From: Amblyomma americanum
Taxonomy: Eukaryota > Arthropoda > Arachnida > Ixodida > Ixodidae
Direction of reading: 5' to 3'
Assembly (NCBI RefSeq): GCF_052857255.1
Contig: NC_135505.1
Span: 26,482,999-26,546,998 of the forward strand
Length of the DNA: 64,000 bases
How positions within the stretch are numbered: position 1 is the stretch's first letter; the number at the start of each line of letters is the position of its first letter. A program made the translations under genes and the position numbers. The notes beneath the pieces were generated by a model, which was not told the DNA's origin, did not search any database, and saw nothing but the letters and a program-made list of their open reading frames with translations. Positions 33,548 to 44,944 of the stretch are shown one piece after another.

Positions 33548-34075
33548 AGGCTAGTTCACATGCAACCGACTGACCGAACTGAGCGACCGACGGCTCGGCG
33601 CAGCGATGCTTTTCGCAAGGTTCCGTTTCACATGCGTCGCTTCAGAGCGTTTACTGCCGCTGCGAATCCCAGTGTTGCTGGCAAAGGATACGAGCTCGCG
33701 GTTGGTTCCGGTGGTTTGCAACCATCAACATGGACAATGCTCATGGATTATTTTTCCAGGATTGCTCAAATTTTGTTAAGAAATAAAGAACTACGGTTTG
33801 CTAAATATCAACTACTATGTTCTTACGTGCGTGTCGGAAGCACATGTAGTAAACAAACATTGCCTTTCCCGCACAAATCCTCTTCTTGTCACGTGGCTTT
33901 TCTGCCGTGCAGTCATTGGTCACAGGGCGGAGCTAACACGCGGTCGCTGCGAAAATTTCCAACTTGTTGGAACCCCTTCGCTCTGGCCGGCCGAGCCGCC
34001 GCGACGGGTCGAAACAGGTTTTTACGTCGCGGCGGCAGGATTCGCTAGCATTTTCGCTTGCATGTGAAACAGGCA
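33548..34075. mobile_element. Harbinger-like MITE with TAA target duplication
   Basis: Left end AGGCTAGTTCACATGCAACC and right end (reverse complement) TGCCTGTTTCACATGCAAGC form about 20 bp of inverted repeat with a few mismatches. TAA precedes at 33545-33547 and follows at 34076-34078, as expected for PIF/Harbinger elements. The 528-bp interior is fairly GC-rich, has no transposase frame, and contains a further TTTCACATGC motif near 33627. It separates repeat segments P and Q in copy 1 and is absent between P and Q in copy 2. Confidence 0.55.
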
Positions 34076-34104
34076 TAACACTGCTCACGTGTCAGGAAGT
34101 GCGA

Positions 34105-36250
34105 GTCCGTCCGCTCACTTTGTGGACGCAGTCGCCGTGCGTTGTGGCGTGGCAAGGCTCTACGTAGCCGCCGCGGCGACGCCTTTGCAACCCTTCTGAT
34201 TGGCGCGGTTACTGCGTAAATGGTGTCGACGGCGTATTGCGGCCCGCGCCCGCCTTTAGGCTATGACCCGAAAGTTAATAGGCTTAAGTCCATACATGCA
34301 GAGTTGGGCCTTCTCTACTTCGACAATAATAGATCCCTGGGAGTCCTCATACGTCTCTGGCGCATGGGGCCAGCGTCTGAGCGGTACACCACATCCCTGG
34401 GATGGCATGTGCTGCCATCGACGCAACTTCCCAGGGTGCATGTGGACGCCATATTTATGCGTGCTATCACACATACACGCACGCACGCTCGCACGCACTC
34501 ACGAAAAACAGGTAAGGATCCAAAAGCAACAGTCAAAGCGCACAAAAGCGACCTTGACACCTACTTGCCCTGCTTGACCACCAACGGCAGCGGTACGACA
34601 TCATCACGAGAAGATCGCTCCGGCAAATCAACCGGTTTTCCTGAGAAGAGCATGTAGGCAGAATTTCCAGCGACCCATCAGTAAGAGCTGGATATTCCTC
34701 CTAACCCTTTGGGCGCTGGTGATGTAACTAGAGAACAGCGTTTGGCCAAAATACAGACAAGACAGTTATCTTCCCGTTTATGAATTCTCCTGTAGTAAAC
34801 ATCTAGTTTGAGAACAGGCGCTAGCGTAATGCATTGTGCCTCGCTTAGAACTTAGATGTGCCCTGCTTCGCGCTGTGAATTACGGAAGGGCTTCATGAAG
34901 CTGGATGGAGGAAAGCGTTGCAGATTTGTGGAAAGCGTTCATCTTCTCCACAGTCGCTTTCCCGGAAGGCTATGCAAGTTTCGAACATGTGTGTTGCGCG
35001 TGATGTACTCAAGCTGGAACACAAGCCTGTTAGCAACAAGAACGAGGAGATATGACACAAAACGCTGGTAAACAGGATGGACGTCTACAAGGAGAACGTC
35101 TACAGCTCGTCATTCGCCAAAGAACTGCCCCTGAATATAATGCACGGCCACAGATACAGTGACCCAATCTCCAAGTTTCATTTTTCCCACTCCAAGCGTT
35201 TTGTTATGTAAAAAAGGAAAAGAGCGGTCGTCGTATAGATCCTTCAGAAGGAGCTGGATGGCTTTTGTTACAGCCCTTGCATCTTCAACGCAACCGCGAA
35301 CAACAAGAACAGAGAAAGTTTCTTGTACCTTTACTGCGAGACGCATATCAGAGCACCAAGGCCGAGAGCGCAAGACGTCAGGTTTGGTACTCATGGAAAG
35401 AGCTCAGGCGCAAATTAGAGTGGTGGAGAAATTGGACCTTGCCTGGAACAGAATGTCGTTTTCTAGCTGCGAATTATGAAACGCAGGCTACGATAGAATC
35501 ATGAATCACCACAAAGCCCACCAGAACGACTACATAGACACACGCACTTTTCGACTCACAGGTGGCGCTATGCAGTTGGCTCCAGCTTTACACCGCTACT
35601 AAGAAAGTAGTCAAAAGTGGAACCAAATGAGGCCACAATATTAGGCGCTGCGAAGTGGTGCTGCCGACTGATTTTAGTAGACACGTGGTCAGGCCTCGCA
35701 CGAGACCAAACATGCTGGTAACATGAGTGACTGATTAGCATCTTGTGCGCGCGTGATATTGCTGTGAGCGCGAGCACCACCTTGGAGTCGCCGGAGGATA
35801 TTTAAAAATCAATAAGTGCTGCCTGGTCTCGAGCTAGTGCCAACGCGCACGGACTCGAGCTAGTTGGCTTTCATGAACGGCAAAGGCCGGACTGCTGCTT
35901 CCGCCTGTCCTCAGTAGGGTAGAGTGCTAGGCCAGTTGGTACATAGTTCTAAGGGGAAAAAACATACGCGGAAGGACGCAGGCCCAGAGAGGGACAGAGA
36001 ACGACGCTGGCGTTTCTACTCTCGCTTTGGAATACAGACAACTGGCAATACGCTAACTCAACGCTAGCTATCATCCGGTATTGACAACGCGGTGAATGGT
36101 GCAGCACGCTCGGGATGCCTGTGCAGTATCCCTGCCACCACCTGTCACCCTCCCATGATCCCGGTCGGCTGCAAGGGCGAGAAATGACTGCGAAAACAAA
36201 CACTGGTTTCTAGGGTGCTAGGAAAGGGCGCAGAAAAAAACGATGGAGAA
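34105..36250 (+). repeat. Repeat segment Q, copy 1
   Basis: Matches 44945-47190 in direct order. Landmarks are GCAGTCGCCGTGCG (34127 and 44966), CTGGGAYGGCATGTGCTGCC (34398 and 45119) and CATCACGAGAAGATCGCTCC (34602 and 45525). A core of nearly identical sequence, TGGCTTTTGTTACAGCCCTT to CAACAAGA (35261-35308, matching 46206-46256), is much better conserved than its flanks. On the minus strand the core keeps an open frame (LVVRGCVEDARAVTKAI); the family is unknown. No gene is assigned. Confidence 0.7.
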
Positions 36251-39200
36251 CAATAAGGTAGACACAGCACGGGCGCTTAATCGCAACTAAAGTTTTATCC
36301 ACAGAGCTTAGTGCTTATAAAGGAAGAATCGAAGGCATCTCATAAGTTCGTAGTAAGAACAGAGAAAGGCTAAAACGAACAAAGATGTGCACGACGCTAA
36401 AAAACCGCCAAGAAACATGATCTCCTTATCACACAGTCTAGTGCATGGTTTACTGATGCAGTTTGTTGAGCTTTGGCGGCATGATAGGCTCCTACAAATT
36501 CTCTCGTGATCTTTTGTTTTCGGGGCCGTAACTTTCCATTGTGTGACGGGAAAATGCAGTACATTTTTTTATACCCCCCCCCCCCCCTCCTGCGGCCCTC
36601 CCCTTCCGTCCACGATGTGCTGCGCAGACGTTTGAGTAATACGATGATGTCGACAGGCAGCCTTCGCACGTTAACCTAGTAACACTAACGTGTGTTCTTA
36701 GCCCGCGAGTCCTAAACGCGCTTCGGTACGCAGTCCAATGGATAGCGTACAGAGCCTACGGGCCCGGTCTACCTTTAGGTCTACCTTTTTTTGTAAGGCT
36801 TAGAACTCATTGAGTGTCCTTCATTAATATCATGGGATTTTGAATTTAAATGTAAGATTAATACAACGTTCACTGCTTTTGTCGGCGTTGTTATCGCGGC
36901 TTTCTCTGACCCGTTATTTCTGGAAAAATTATTGGTCTCCAGGCAACACAAATAACAACCCATTTACCTTGCTGAAATATAATCAAACGTAGACCCCTGT
37001 ACCATCACCACTGTGTGGGCGAGTGGCTCGAGACGCGAGTTCGCGCTGCGGTAGGCTGTGGGTTCCAAATCCGAAATGGCGTGGTCTGCACCCGTGAGGA
37101 TGTCCACCTGACGGCTGCCTCCACTTCCCCCGGGAACTCGGGCCCTCGCCGGCGTGATTCGCGTTGACGCCTGTCGGACGCGTAGCGTGAATGCGACCCC
37201 GGTTGGTCGCAGTTGCCAGCCGACGGCCGAAGCTCGGCACACTGTCCGGTCGGCAGTGGGTGGCCGGGGAGAGAGATCGAAGAGATTTGCGGTCCCGTTT
37301 TTTTTTCATACCTTCTTTTTGATGGCAGTTACGAATCACGAGTGAGTAAGGCTGAGAAAAGCCAGGTGCCAATATGTAATGACTTCTATTAGCATAAATT
37401 ATGTACAGTTTTAGTGCATATGCTAAATGTTTTGAAGTCATGTATTCCGCTTAAACATTTGCGTCGTTCAGATCGTGAAACGTGCTGGCGATGGAAATCG
37501 GTGTGAATCACCCCGAACGGGCGATAACATTGGAATTGGTTGTGTTATGTCTAGCTGTCGTTTATATCCTTGACTAAATGTTTCAATATGCCTTTCTCTC
37601 ACGGAAAGAGTGCTACAGCAGCAAAGATACAAGCGCACTGTTGCATCATCTAAAATGAGGTGCAAGCTTGGATAAATCTAAACGTTTAAACGAATTATTG
37701 TTTTAAGATATATTTTAAAGAAATAATTACAAACACCACTTTTCTTCCATAGGCATTAATTTCGTTCGCTCCCCAAAAGTAAATTAAGTGCTCAACATAT
37801 TCATAACCTTATACTTGCCAATGTTCAAAATTCTGTGTTAAGCTCAATTTTTTTATTTCTTCTCATAATACAAAATGCAACATGTGAGACAGCATGCTTT
37901 ATTATAAACCAGTCGAAAATATACTCCGTAATGTGCATTTCATCGCTTCACAGTTGCCGGTGCTGGCTGGATAGGGGCGTCAGGATTTCCCAATACACAA
38001 GATCTCGATAATGGCTGTATTTGTCAGAGATATTAACAAGGGCGTCCCAGACGAAAAAAAAAGGATACAATTATCAGTTTTCTGTGCAAGGTCAGTGAAA
38101 CTGTATGCTCAGAAGAAAGTGTATGACTTATCAAAGCCGAAAGAAAAGAAAGTATCTATAGAACAAGCGAGGCCTGATGAATGCGATCCTGACTCTTCTT
38201 GCTTCCTGGAGTGGCGCATTGACTCGTTGGCTCAAAGGTAGCGCATCTGACACCAGATCAGAAGTTTGCGTGTTCGAGTCACGTACGAGTCACTACTGTT
38301 TTGGTTTTCAATGTATGCAAAGTAAAGACTCACACTCTGCGTATTTGTGAATTATAGGGGCTCTGAAACACTTTCCGAGGAGAAGACATTCACTTGCTCA
38401 ATCACTGCATTGTTTTTCATGAACACCTGAGCCAAATAATACACTTCGACAAGCAGGAGAGGACCCACAATCACGCCGAAAGTTGTCGAGCCTTCCCGGC
38501 GAATTTTTCATGCTCGCACCCTCCTCCGTCGCTCGCATCTACGTATACATGTTGAGAGATTGCTATTGGCTAGACTCTTTCAGACGTCAGACAGCTACAC
38601 AGGCCGCGGCCGATTGCCGCGTAGCTTCGGCGGACCAGGAAGCTGTACCCCGGAGGTGGGGCCGGCGGAGAGGAGCGCCGACCTTCCAGCGTGCAAAAAG
38701 TGGCAAGAGGAGAGGTAAAGGCACGAAGACCTGAAATTCAAATTTTGACTGCAGATAACGCAGCATCTACAAAGTGCATTAAACAATTCTTCCTGGACAG
38801 TGTTCGTGAAGCGGCGTGCTGTAACTTCCCAGGCATACCGCAACTTTATCAGAGCCCATTTCAGAGTCCCTTTAACCCACTGAGCTTTCGCGTCCCACCC
38901 CTAAGGCGGAGCTTATGTGTCCCCTCCAAGTTTTTTCTTCCTCCTTGTAAATCTGAATTTCTTCTTTGAGCGGAGTTTTCCGCTCTTAAAAATAAACCGG
39001 ACATACTGATGTTCGCCTCTATACAGAGATTGATCATGTATTGTATAATTTGAGTTTTTTTTTCCTTCGATCTCGTTTACTACTGTCTTACAAATGCGTG
39101 TACACAGAAGTGGCTTTACATTTGTAATCCTTCCTCTCTGTCATGTGGAAGAAATTTCACTTTTTATATGTAACATAAGCTATATATGCCGATGACCTTA

Positions 39201-39949
39201 GTGACCAGGCTGCTTAAGAAATTTATGTTGGTTTTCTTCGTTCTGTTAACATTTATCGCATTTTTACATCCTTACGTGACTGTCGCGTCCCCACACCAGT
39301 GATTTTGATGAAGGTTTGCACCCATACAAATGTGAAAATTGTTTGGTTTAGTTGGTTTTTTGTTTTATTGGGCTTTACCGTCCCAAAGCGACTCAGGCCA
39401 TGCGGAACGCCGTACTGAAGGGCTGCGGAAATTTCGACCACCTACGGTTCTCTGGGATCGAACCCGCGTCTTTTGGGACAGCAGCCGAGCACCATAACCA
39501 CTGAGCCACCAAGGCGGATAGAAATGTGAAAGTGACAGTGAATGAAAATGTCACATTTTGACGTGCTCCGCATTGAACCTAATGAGTTACAACTTACAAC
39601 TTACCGACGAGTTTGCTACTAACAATAAAATAAGGTTTTCCGATCTGGAACTTCTGCTATCCGACGAACATTTGCGCTTTGTACGGAATCGCCAAAACTT
39701 GCATGAATGCCGCATTGTGCTGGCCTTGTGCGAACCAAAATAAAACAAGCTTTGACGCACGAGTAGATAGGATAACCGCTGCAGGATATACTTTGAAGAT
39801 GCTATCGAACGTAGCAGAATCATTGATGGCAGAAACAAAGAATGCAGGAAATTATGTGCACCAACGCTGATCAACCAGCAAAAAAAAAATACCGCGTATA
39901 TTCTATATGTACTATAGAAATGAAACGCGAACGAGATGGTTGAGCCATA
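36251..39949 (+). repeat. Repeat segment R, copy 1
   Basis: Matches the inverse of 48690-51800 segment by segment. Examples are GCCGAGCTTCGGCCGTCGG (reverse complement at 37217-37236, direct at 50751) and the CCTCCTTGTAA block at 38939 (inverse at 49609). A 13-C homopolymer lies near 36575. Spacers 38240-39330 and 39540-39940 hold no recognised gene. At 39950 the sequence passes directly into segment P copy 2, giving a period of about 9.2 kb from 30750. Confidence 0.65.
39338..39521 (-). mobile_element. SINE with internal deletion and 10-bp target duplication
   Basis: Flanked by AAATGTGAAA at 39328-39337 and 39522-39531. On the minus strand it has the box A head (GGTGGCTCAGTGGTTATGGT), box B region (GGGTTCGATCCC) and the tail (CGCTTTGGGACGGTAAAGCC). 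The middle block with GTGCACGTTAAAGA is missing, so the copy is about 184 bp rather than roughly 240. Confidence 0.85.
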
Positions 39950-40394
39950 GAGAGTAAAATTACAAGCTCTTAGCCAGGGGAAGCTCAGTACTAATTTTGG
40001 TCGGTTTCACTTCGAAGACGTGAAGACTCCTCGTTAGAAATGTTAAGGAACCTCGATTGTGTTTCCTCTCTAGGAGCTAATACGTTGGTGCATTTGCGGT
40101 GCCACCACAGTTTTATTGTTCGCGTCTCATTTGTTGCTGATTCACAAGGCTAAAGCGATTAGGACAAAAACTGACGTGAAATTGCTTTTCTCCGCCAGCA
40201 AGTTAACGGGAGGGATGGTGATGATCGTGAATTTTTATGACACAACGGCATCTGTGGCTGCAAAGCACGTCAAAAATGTGACATTTTCTGTGAATGCTGC
40301 CTCATTTTATTTAAAACGCGCTAGAATTGAATGCATTAGGGATTCATTCCTTGTCATTTTCACATTATTATCCGCCGTGGTAGCTCAGGTGTTT

Positions 40395-40580
40395 TGGTCT
40401 TCTAAAGGTGCGGGAAAGACCCATTTCCTAAGAAATTCACCCTAAAGAAGCCGGCTACCAAGCCAAGAGAAAGCTTGTATCCATAGCATTACCGTTGAGT
40501 AGCCGGCGGCACTGGGGATCGAACCCCGCGCCTCCCGCATGCGAGGGAGACGCTCAACCACTAGGCCACCGCTGCGGTCC
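40395..40580 (-). mobile_element. tRNA-derived SINE, second family, orthologous to 31055-31250
   Basis: Minus strand: GGACCGCAGCGGTGGCCTAG with box A (TGGCCTAGTGGTTGAGC) and box B (GGGTTCGATCCC), both better preserved than in the P copy 1 SINE. It is followed in both copies by the same TTTTATGAAGAAAAACTGAA flank. Confidence 0.8.
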
Positions 40581-40679
40581 CTGCGAGGGATGTGCGAGCG
40601 ATTTTATGAAGAAAAACTGAAGAAAGCCTATGAGTGAAAAGAGCGGTGAAAATTTTGACATCTGTTGTTGTGGCGTATA

Positions 40680-40925
40680 AATAATTCTTTTGTCATGTGG
40701 CGATTTCTACATCAGTGAGACAGACCACTCTTTCAATGACCGTCTACGCGAGCATGCAAAATATATAGAATATTAATCCCGCAAGAATAACAAACACATG
40801 CATTGTGCGGACTCCAAAGACTGTGAAGCATTTCTTCACAAAACTATCCTTATCGCCAAATATAAAGACCAGGATGAAATGCAGGGCGCAAACAAAACGG
40901 ACACACATAAGGAAGACCACAAAAC
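40680..40925 (+). pseudogene. Penelope-like GIY-YIG endonuclease fragment
   Basis: The frame reads SCGDFYISETDHSFNDRLRE and then, after a stop, MHCADSKDCEAFLHKTILIA. It parallels the P copy 1 fragment at 31348. The glycine of YIG is serine in both copies, so this change predates the duplication. Confidence 0.65.
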
Positions 40926-41550
40926 CGGCGCCATTATCACAACTGGTTTAATTGGAAGGAAACGAACTCTTAAATACAAAAGATACCAACGGCAGCGAGG
41001 AAAAAAAAACGTAGTTGGCACATCAAGGGTTAAAAAAAAGATATATAAGACAAATGCCTAAAACCTTCGCAGGTAGCCTCTTTCCGTCATATACAGCGAG
41101 AGCGGAGGCTTTCTGACGCAGTTTCCACGAGGCTACGTGGAATGCTTCCATCACCTCTATGTTTTTTGTTCTTTTTTGCGGATGACAAGGGAAGATTTGT
41201 GTGCCCTCAAAGATAGGACCGGAAATACATTAATCACAGAGGAGATGTTCACTCACCCCTGTAGAACAGTCAATTTTGTGCTCTCTAAGGAGAATGTTAA
41301 CCCAATACCCGGTTTGGCCTATTTACTCTAATCCAGAGAGGAACGGAATTTTATACACTATACCAGTTTCACGGCGGACCAATTTCACTTTCTGCTTCAC
41401 ATTGTTGGAACCTTGGGCATTCTATGCCCGATTACCAATGCCCAAATTTCCAGACTGACAGAAGAAGGTTGTCCTAGTAATATCATTTCCCAGTCTTGTG
41501 TGAACGTAATGAAGCGGGTAAAAGCCCGTTCATCCCTCTCTGAAGGGAGC

Positions 41551-42150
41551 TCGAAGAAGGGCGCTGTCATTCCTTATATTCACCGCTTATCACATCACTT
41601 AAGCCATGTCAGAAAAAGATATGATGTCGGAGCAGCCCTATCAGCCCCCACTGATATTAGGAAATCGTGATCCTCTTGTGCAAAGAAAGGTGGAAAGACT
41701 TGATACTAGGTCTCGTTCCCGCAAAGTGAAGCACATAGGGAAATTTGTGTGCTGTGTCTGTATAACGAGTGTGGTGGATAAAATTGACACAATAACCTCA
41801 CCGGAGGGAAGAAAATTACACCGTGCGGCTGGCGCAGTGACGTGCTTGACGAACACGCCTGGCACGTTTGTTGTCGCCATGTTCTTAACCGCTGCGCCGA
41901 GCCCTGCTATCTGCCGCTTCGGCGGCACGTCACGGCGCTAATCTTTTTTTTTTGCGACTGTACTTAGGCCATTCCTAGTGGTGTGCGAACATTCGCCTTA
42001 GTGTGCACATAAACACCTGTTCTTCCGGGGTGAGTGAAGATCCCCGAGAATGCAACAATTGCCGTCCTTTCTTTGAGGTCACACGGGTCTTGTATCGTCA
42101 TTCGCCACAAAGAACGGGAGAGTTGATGGAAGGAAAGGGGCTATCGGCTC
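41551..42150 (+). pseudogene. Penelope-like RT C-terminus and endonuclease remnants
   Basis: Near 41551 the frame KKGAVIPYIHRLSHHLSHVR, followed by RYDVGAALSAPTDI, matches the end of the Penelope reverse transcriptase. KVKHIGKFVCCV near 41725 resembles the linker that precedes the endonuclease. At 42046 ECNNCRPFFEVTRVLYRHSP, then QRTGELMEG, matches the endonuclease C-terminal zinc-binding part. A further piece on the opposite strand (41060-41155, VMEAFHVAS) shows local inversion. All are broken. Confidence 0.6.
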
Positions 42151-43879
42151 ACTTTTTAACTCTATCTTCTTTGTCTTCTTTTCCAAGCTTGATATGTTAA
42201 CTATGTTTTTTTTGTCTGTCGCTGCCTTTGGTATCGTCTAGTAAATTGAGATCTTGCTCTCTTCCTTATAAACCAGTTTGGAAAACGGCGCCTTTCCTTC
42301 TGGTCTTCCTTCTGTGTCTCCGTTTCCTTTGCGCCCACGCTTTCATCACGAACAGCATTCAAATGGCACAGCTTTCCGTTTTGTTGAAGACCTCACGGCT
42401 CACGTGCGACACAATTTTGTCCTACAAAACTTGGGAGACAAGCGTCAGTCAGTCGTTGGTGGCTCTGATCTCTCAAGAACTCGTTTATCTGAATGGTCGA
42501 CACCATGCCACTTTTTGTTTCTGCCTTCCCTGCAACAATAAGTAAAATGTTTCCATGTCAGTGCTTTTGTCTGTATGCTCCCCTTCTGCCCCGTCTGTTA
42601 GCGCTGTACAGTCGTTTCCATCAGTATACACCAGCCAGCCCGAATAATTTGCCCTCTTCTTGTATCCAATAATATAATTTCCTGTATTGGGGAAAAATAT
42701 CTCGGCATAAATCAGCTAAAACATTTTCTGCGCAACCTTCAGCGATTATCTTATTTAAATTTCTCGCCACGTTTAGCTGAGGGATGGCTGAGCATTTTTT
42801 TTTGTGCTTATGATACGGTCCTCTTCTGAAAATTTCAGAAAGAACTTCGACGACAGATTTTTCCTCGCTTTTTTTTTTCCGACGAACTCAATTTTCTCGT
42901 CAAACAGTGTTGTCAGGAGCGCTCCAAATTTTATGATTGGAATAGTTGGGGCACTTGGAAAGGATTCCGTGCAAATAACATTGTTTAGCTTCACAGCAAT
43001 CTGTTATAGCTTCTGAACACATACGTTCAATTTAGTTGAGGTTAGTGTTACATAAAACAATCTGGGTGTGTCTGAGGCTTGTGTATATTATCTTGGAAAA
43101 GCGCATTTTCCGGTGCTTTTTTTCCTAAGCGCCTGCTCATCCTTTGCTGCTCCTTGAGATTTGCCTGCCTGCCTCTTATGACCATCGAACCATTGCTTCC
43201 ACATCCATTCTAACACACCCTCGATATCGGCCTGAAATAATCTCGGTTTACTCTTGTGCTGATATCTGGAACAACTTTAGCTTTCAAGTCTCATTTGTTC
43301 AGATATTTTATGCCTATGTTAAAGCACTGATACTTCGATGTATTCCAGTGCACTCTAAATAGAGTTCATATCTTGTATTTTTATGTGATGTGCATTATGA
43401 CCATCAATCGACTGATTGCTTGGGTGTGAGAGGAAGTGTGAAAGACTAACACAGGGCCGTGACCAGCAAGGAAGCTAGGAGAACACAATAAGCGCGCACG
43501 TACCGTAACATAAAGTAGCTTCTCTTTGCTTTCCTTTGCTCCTGCCTTCTAGTTGTTGCCGTTGTTGCCTTCGTGAGAAAATATTAGTGCCAAGCGCGAA
43601 TTAAAAAAAATGTATCAGTGATTACCGACCGAACAATATGTGAAGTAACATAAGGAAAATCATCTTGGTGAAAACAGAAGAGCTCGAAAAATTTTAAACG
43701 AGTTATCAAATCAACCTACCTGTTGCAATTATGTAATTACGGGGAAATTGGTCTACAGATTCAACTTCCCCGCATCAGTCACATAAGTTTGTCGGTGTCC
43801 ACCTACACCTGTATAGATATAAAACTCGGAATCCTCCATGGCAGCCGCGCCATTGCGTCCCTGCAGAGCCTGGTTTTAC

Positions 43880-44800
43880 ACGAACAGACGTTGCAATTAT
43901 AGGCCAAGGGCTGATAATCAGTGGTATTTAGTATGGGATCGCGTCATCTGGCTGATAAGTGTTGGAGCAGCTGAAACCTGCAAATCGCCAGGAGACAGAA
44001 TTTCGAGACGGGATGTGTCAGTGACCTGTCAAGAGCCGACCTTGCTAAGTAATCAGCCATCTCGCTTGAATGAATACCTGCGTGGCCAAGAACCCAGACA
44101 AAACAGGCCTCCTACAAAGTGCATAACACAAAATTCGCAGAAAACGGCGCAAAAAATCTTTTTTGTGAAGTTTCTAGGGAGACTAAAACTGACATACAGT
44201 AAGCGATGAAGATAAGGTGCGGCACATGACATGGAATTTTGTGCAGGGTCATTCCAAGTGACAAAAATTCCGCAAAGTTTTTAGAAATATAATTTGTGAT
44301 GCGGACAGAATAGCTACATACCAAATCCTGTGAAGAGATTCTAACTGCAGCTTTTTGGCAGCTGACAGAGGCATCAGTAGAAACCACCGTATGATGGGGG
44401 TATTCCTCTACGTGATCACAAAGGAGACCGTTTGAAATATTTGCTGGCATGTGTTTCGCATTGGACGGGAAGATACGGTCAAAATAAAAATTTACTGCAG
44501 CCGGCGTGTAGAAGATACTGCGTTAATTTAATTCGCGGCATTTCAAACTGTAGCCAATAGGGAGAAAAGAATAAGGCCGGCTGAGACACAGAAATCGGAG
44601 TACCGAGATCAGTCACTGCGTCTAATGACCTCAGGAAAGTTCGCACCGTGAGTATTTGAAAGCAGGAATTTGAATCAGGGATACGGAATTCCAAACAAAT
44701 CAGGGCATTTGAAACATATTTTGGTAGAGCAAGGCAGAGCCGTAGAGTGCATCTTTTCAATAAGATTAAGGTTTGAATACTGCAGTTTGCGCTAGCAGAT
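43880..44800 (-). pseudogene. LINE ORF2 3' part with RNase H domain
   Basis: On the minus strand the frame from 44760 begins LRLCLALPKYVSNALICLEF, a typical post-RT segment. Next comes the RNase H start at 44400 (HTVVSTDASVSCQKAAVRIS, with the first catalytic Asp in TDAS) and NFAEFLSLGMTL (Glu). Near 44110 follows CFVWVLGHAGIHSSEMADYL with its terminal Asp, and then LARSALD. This order fits an I/Jockey/R1-type LINE with RNase H. Frames are interrupted; the reverse transcriptase itself is missing. The flank 44800-44945 has nothing recognisable. Confidence 0.7.
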
Positions 44801-44944
44801 AACAGAATAACACAAAAAAAAGGTATTGGTCGTGCATAGGCTTTGTATAGTAAAAATAATGTGTGCAGCCCATCCCAAAGTTTTTATTGGCGATTCTTGT
44901 CAGACGTCCTAGAGCACGTTGTCCTTTAAACAGAATGTGTAAGC

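Larger units (their letters stand above)
39950..43556 (+). repeat. Repeat segment P, copy 2
   Basis: Direct repeat of 30750-33365, longer because of extra Penelope-like sequence (about 41050-42050) and an additional 150 bases before the SINE. Stretches 42200-43556 hold no recognised gene; the last 500 bases still match 32830-33365 (for example TGTATATTAT-TTGGAAAA at 43084 and 32878). Confidence 0.75.
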
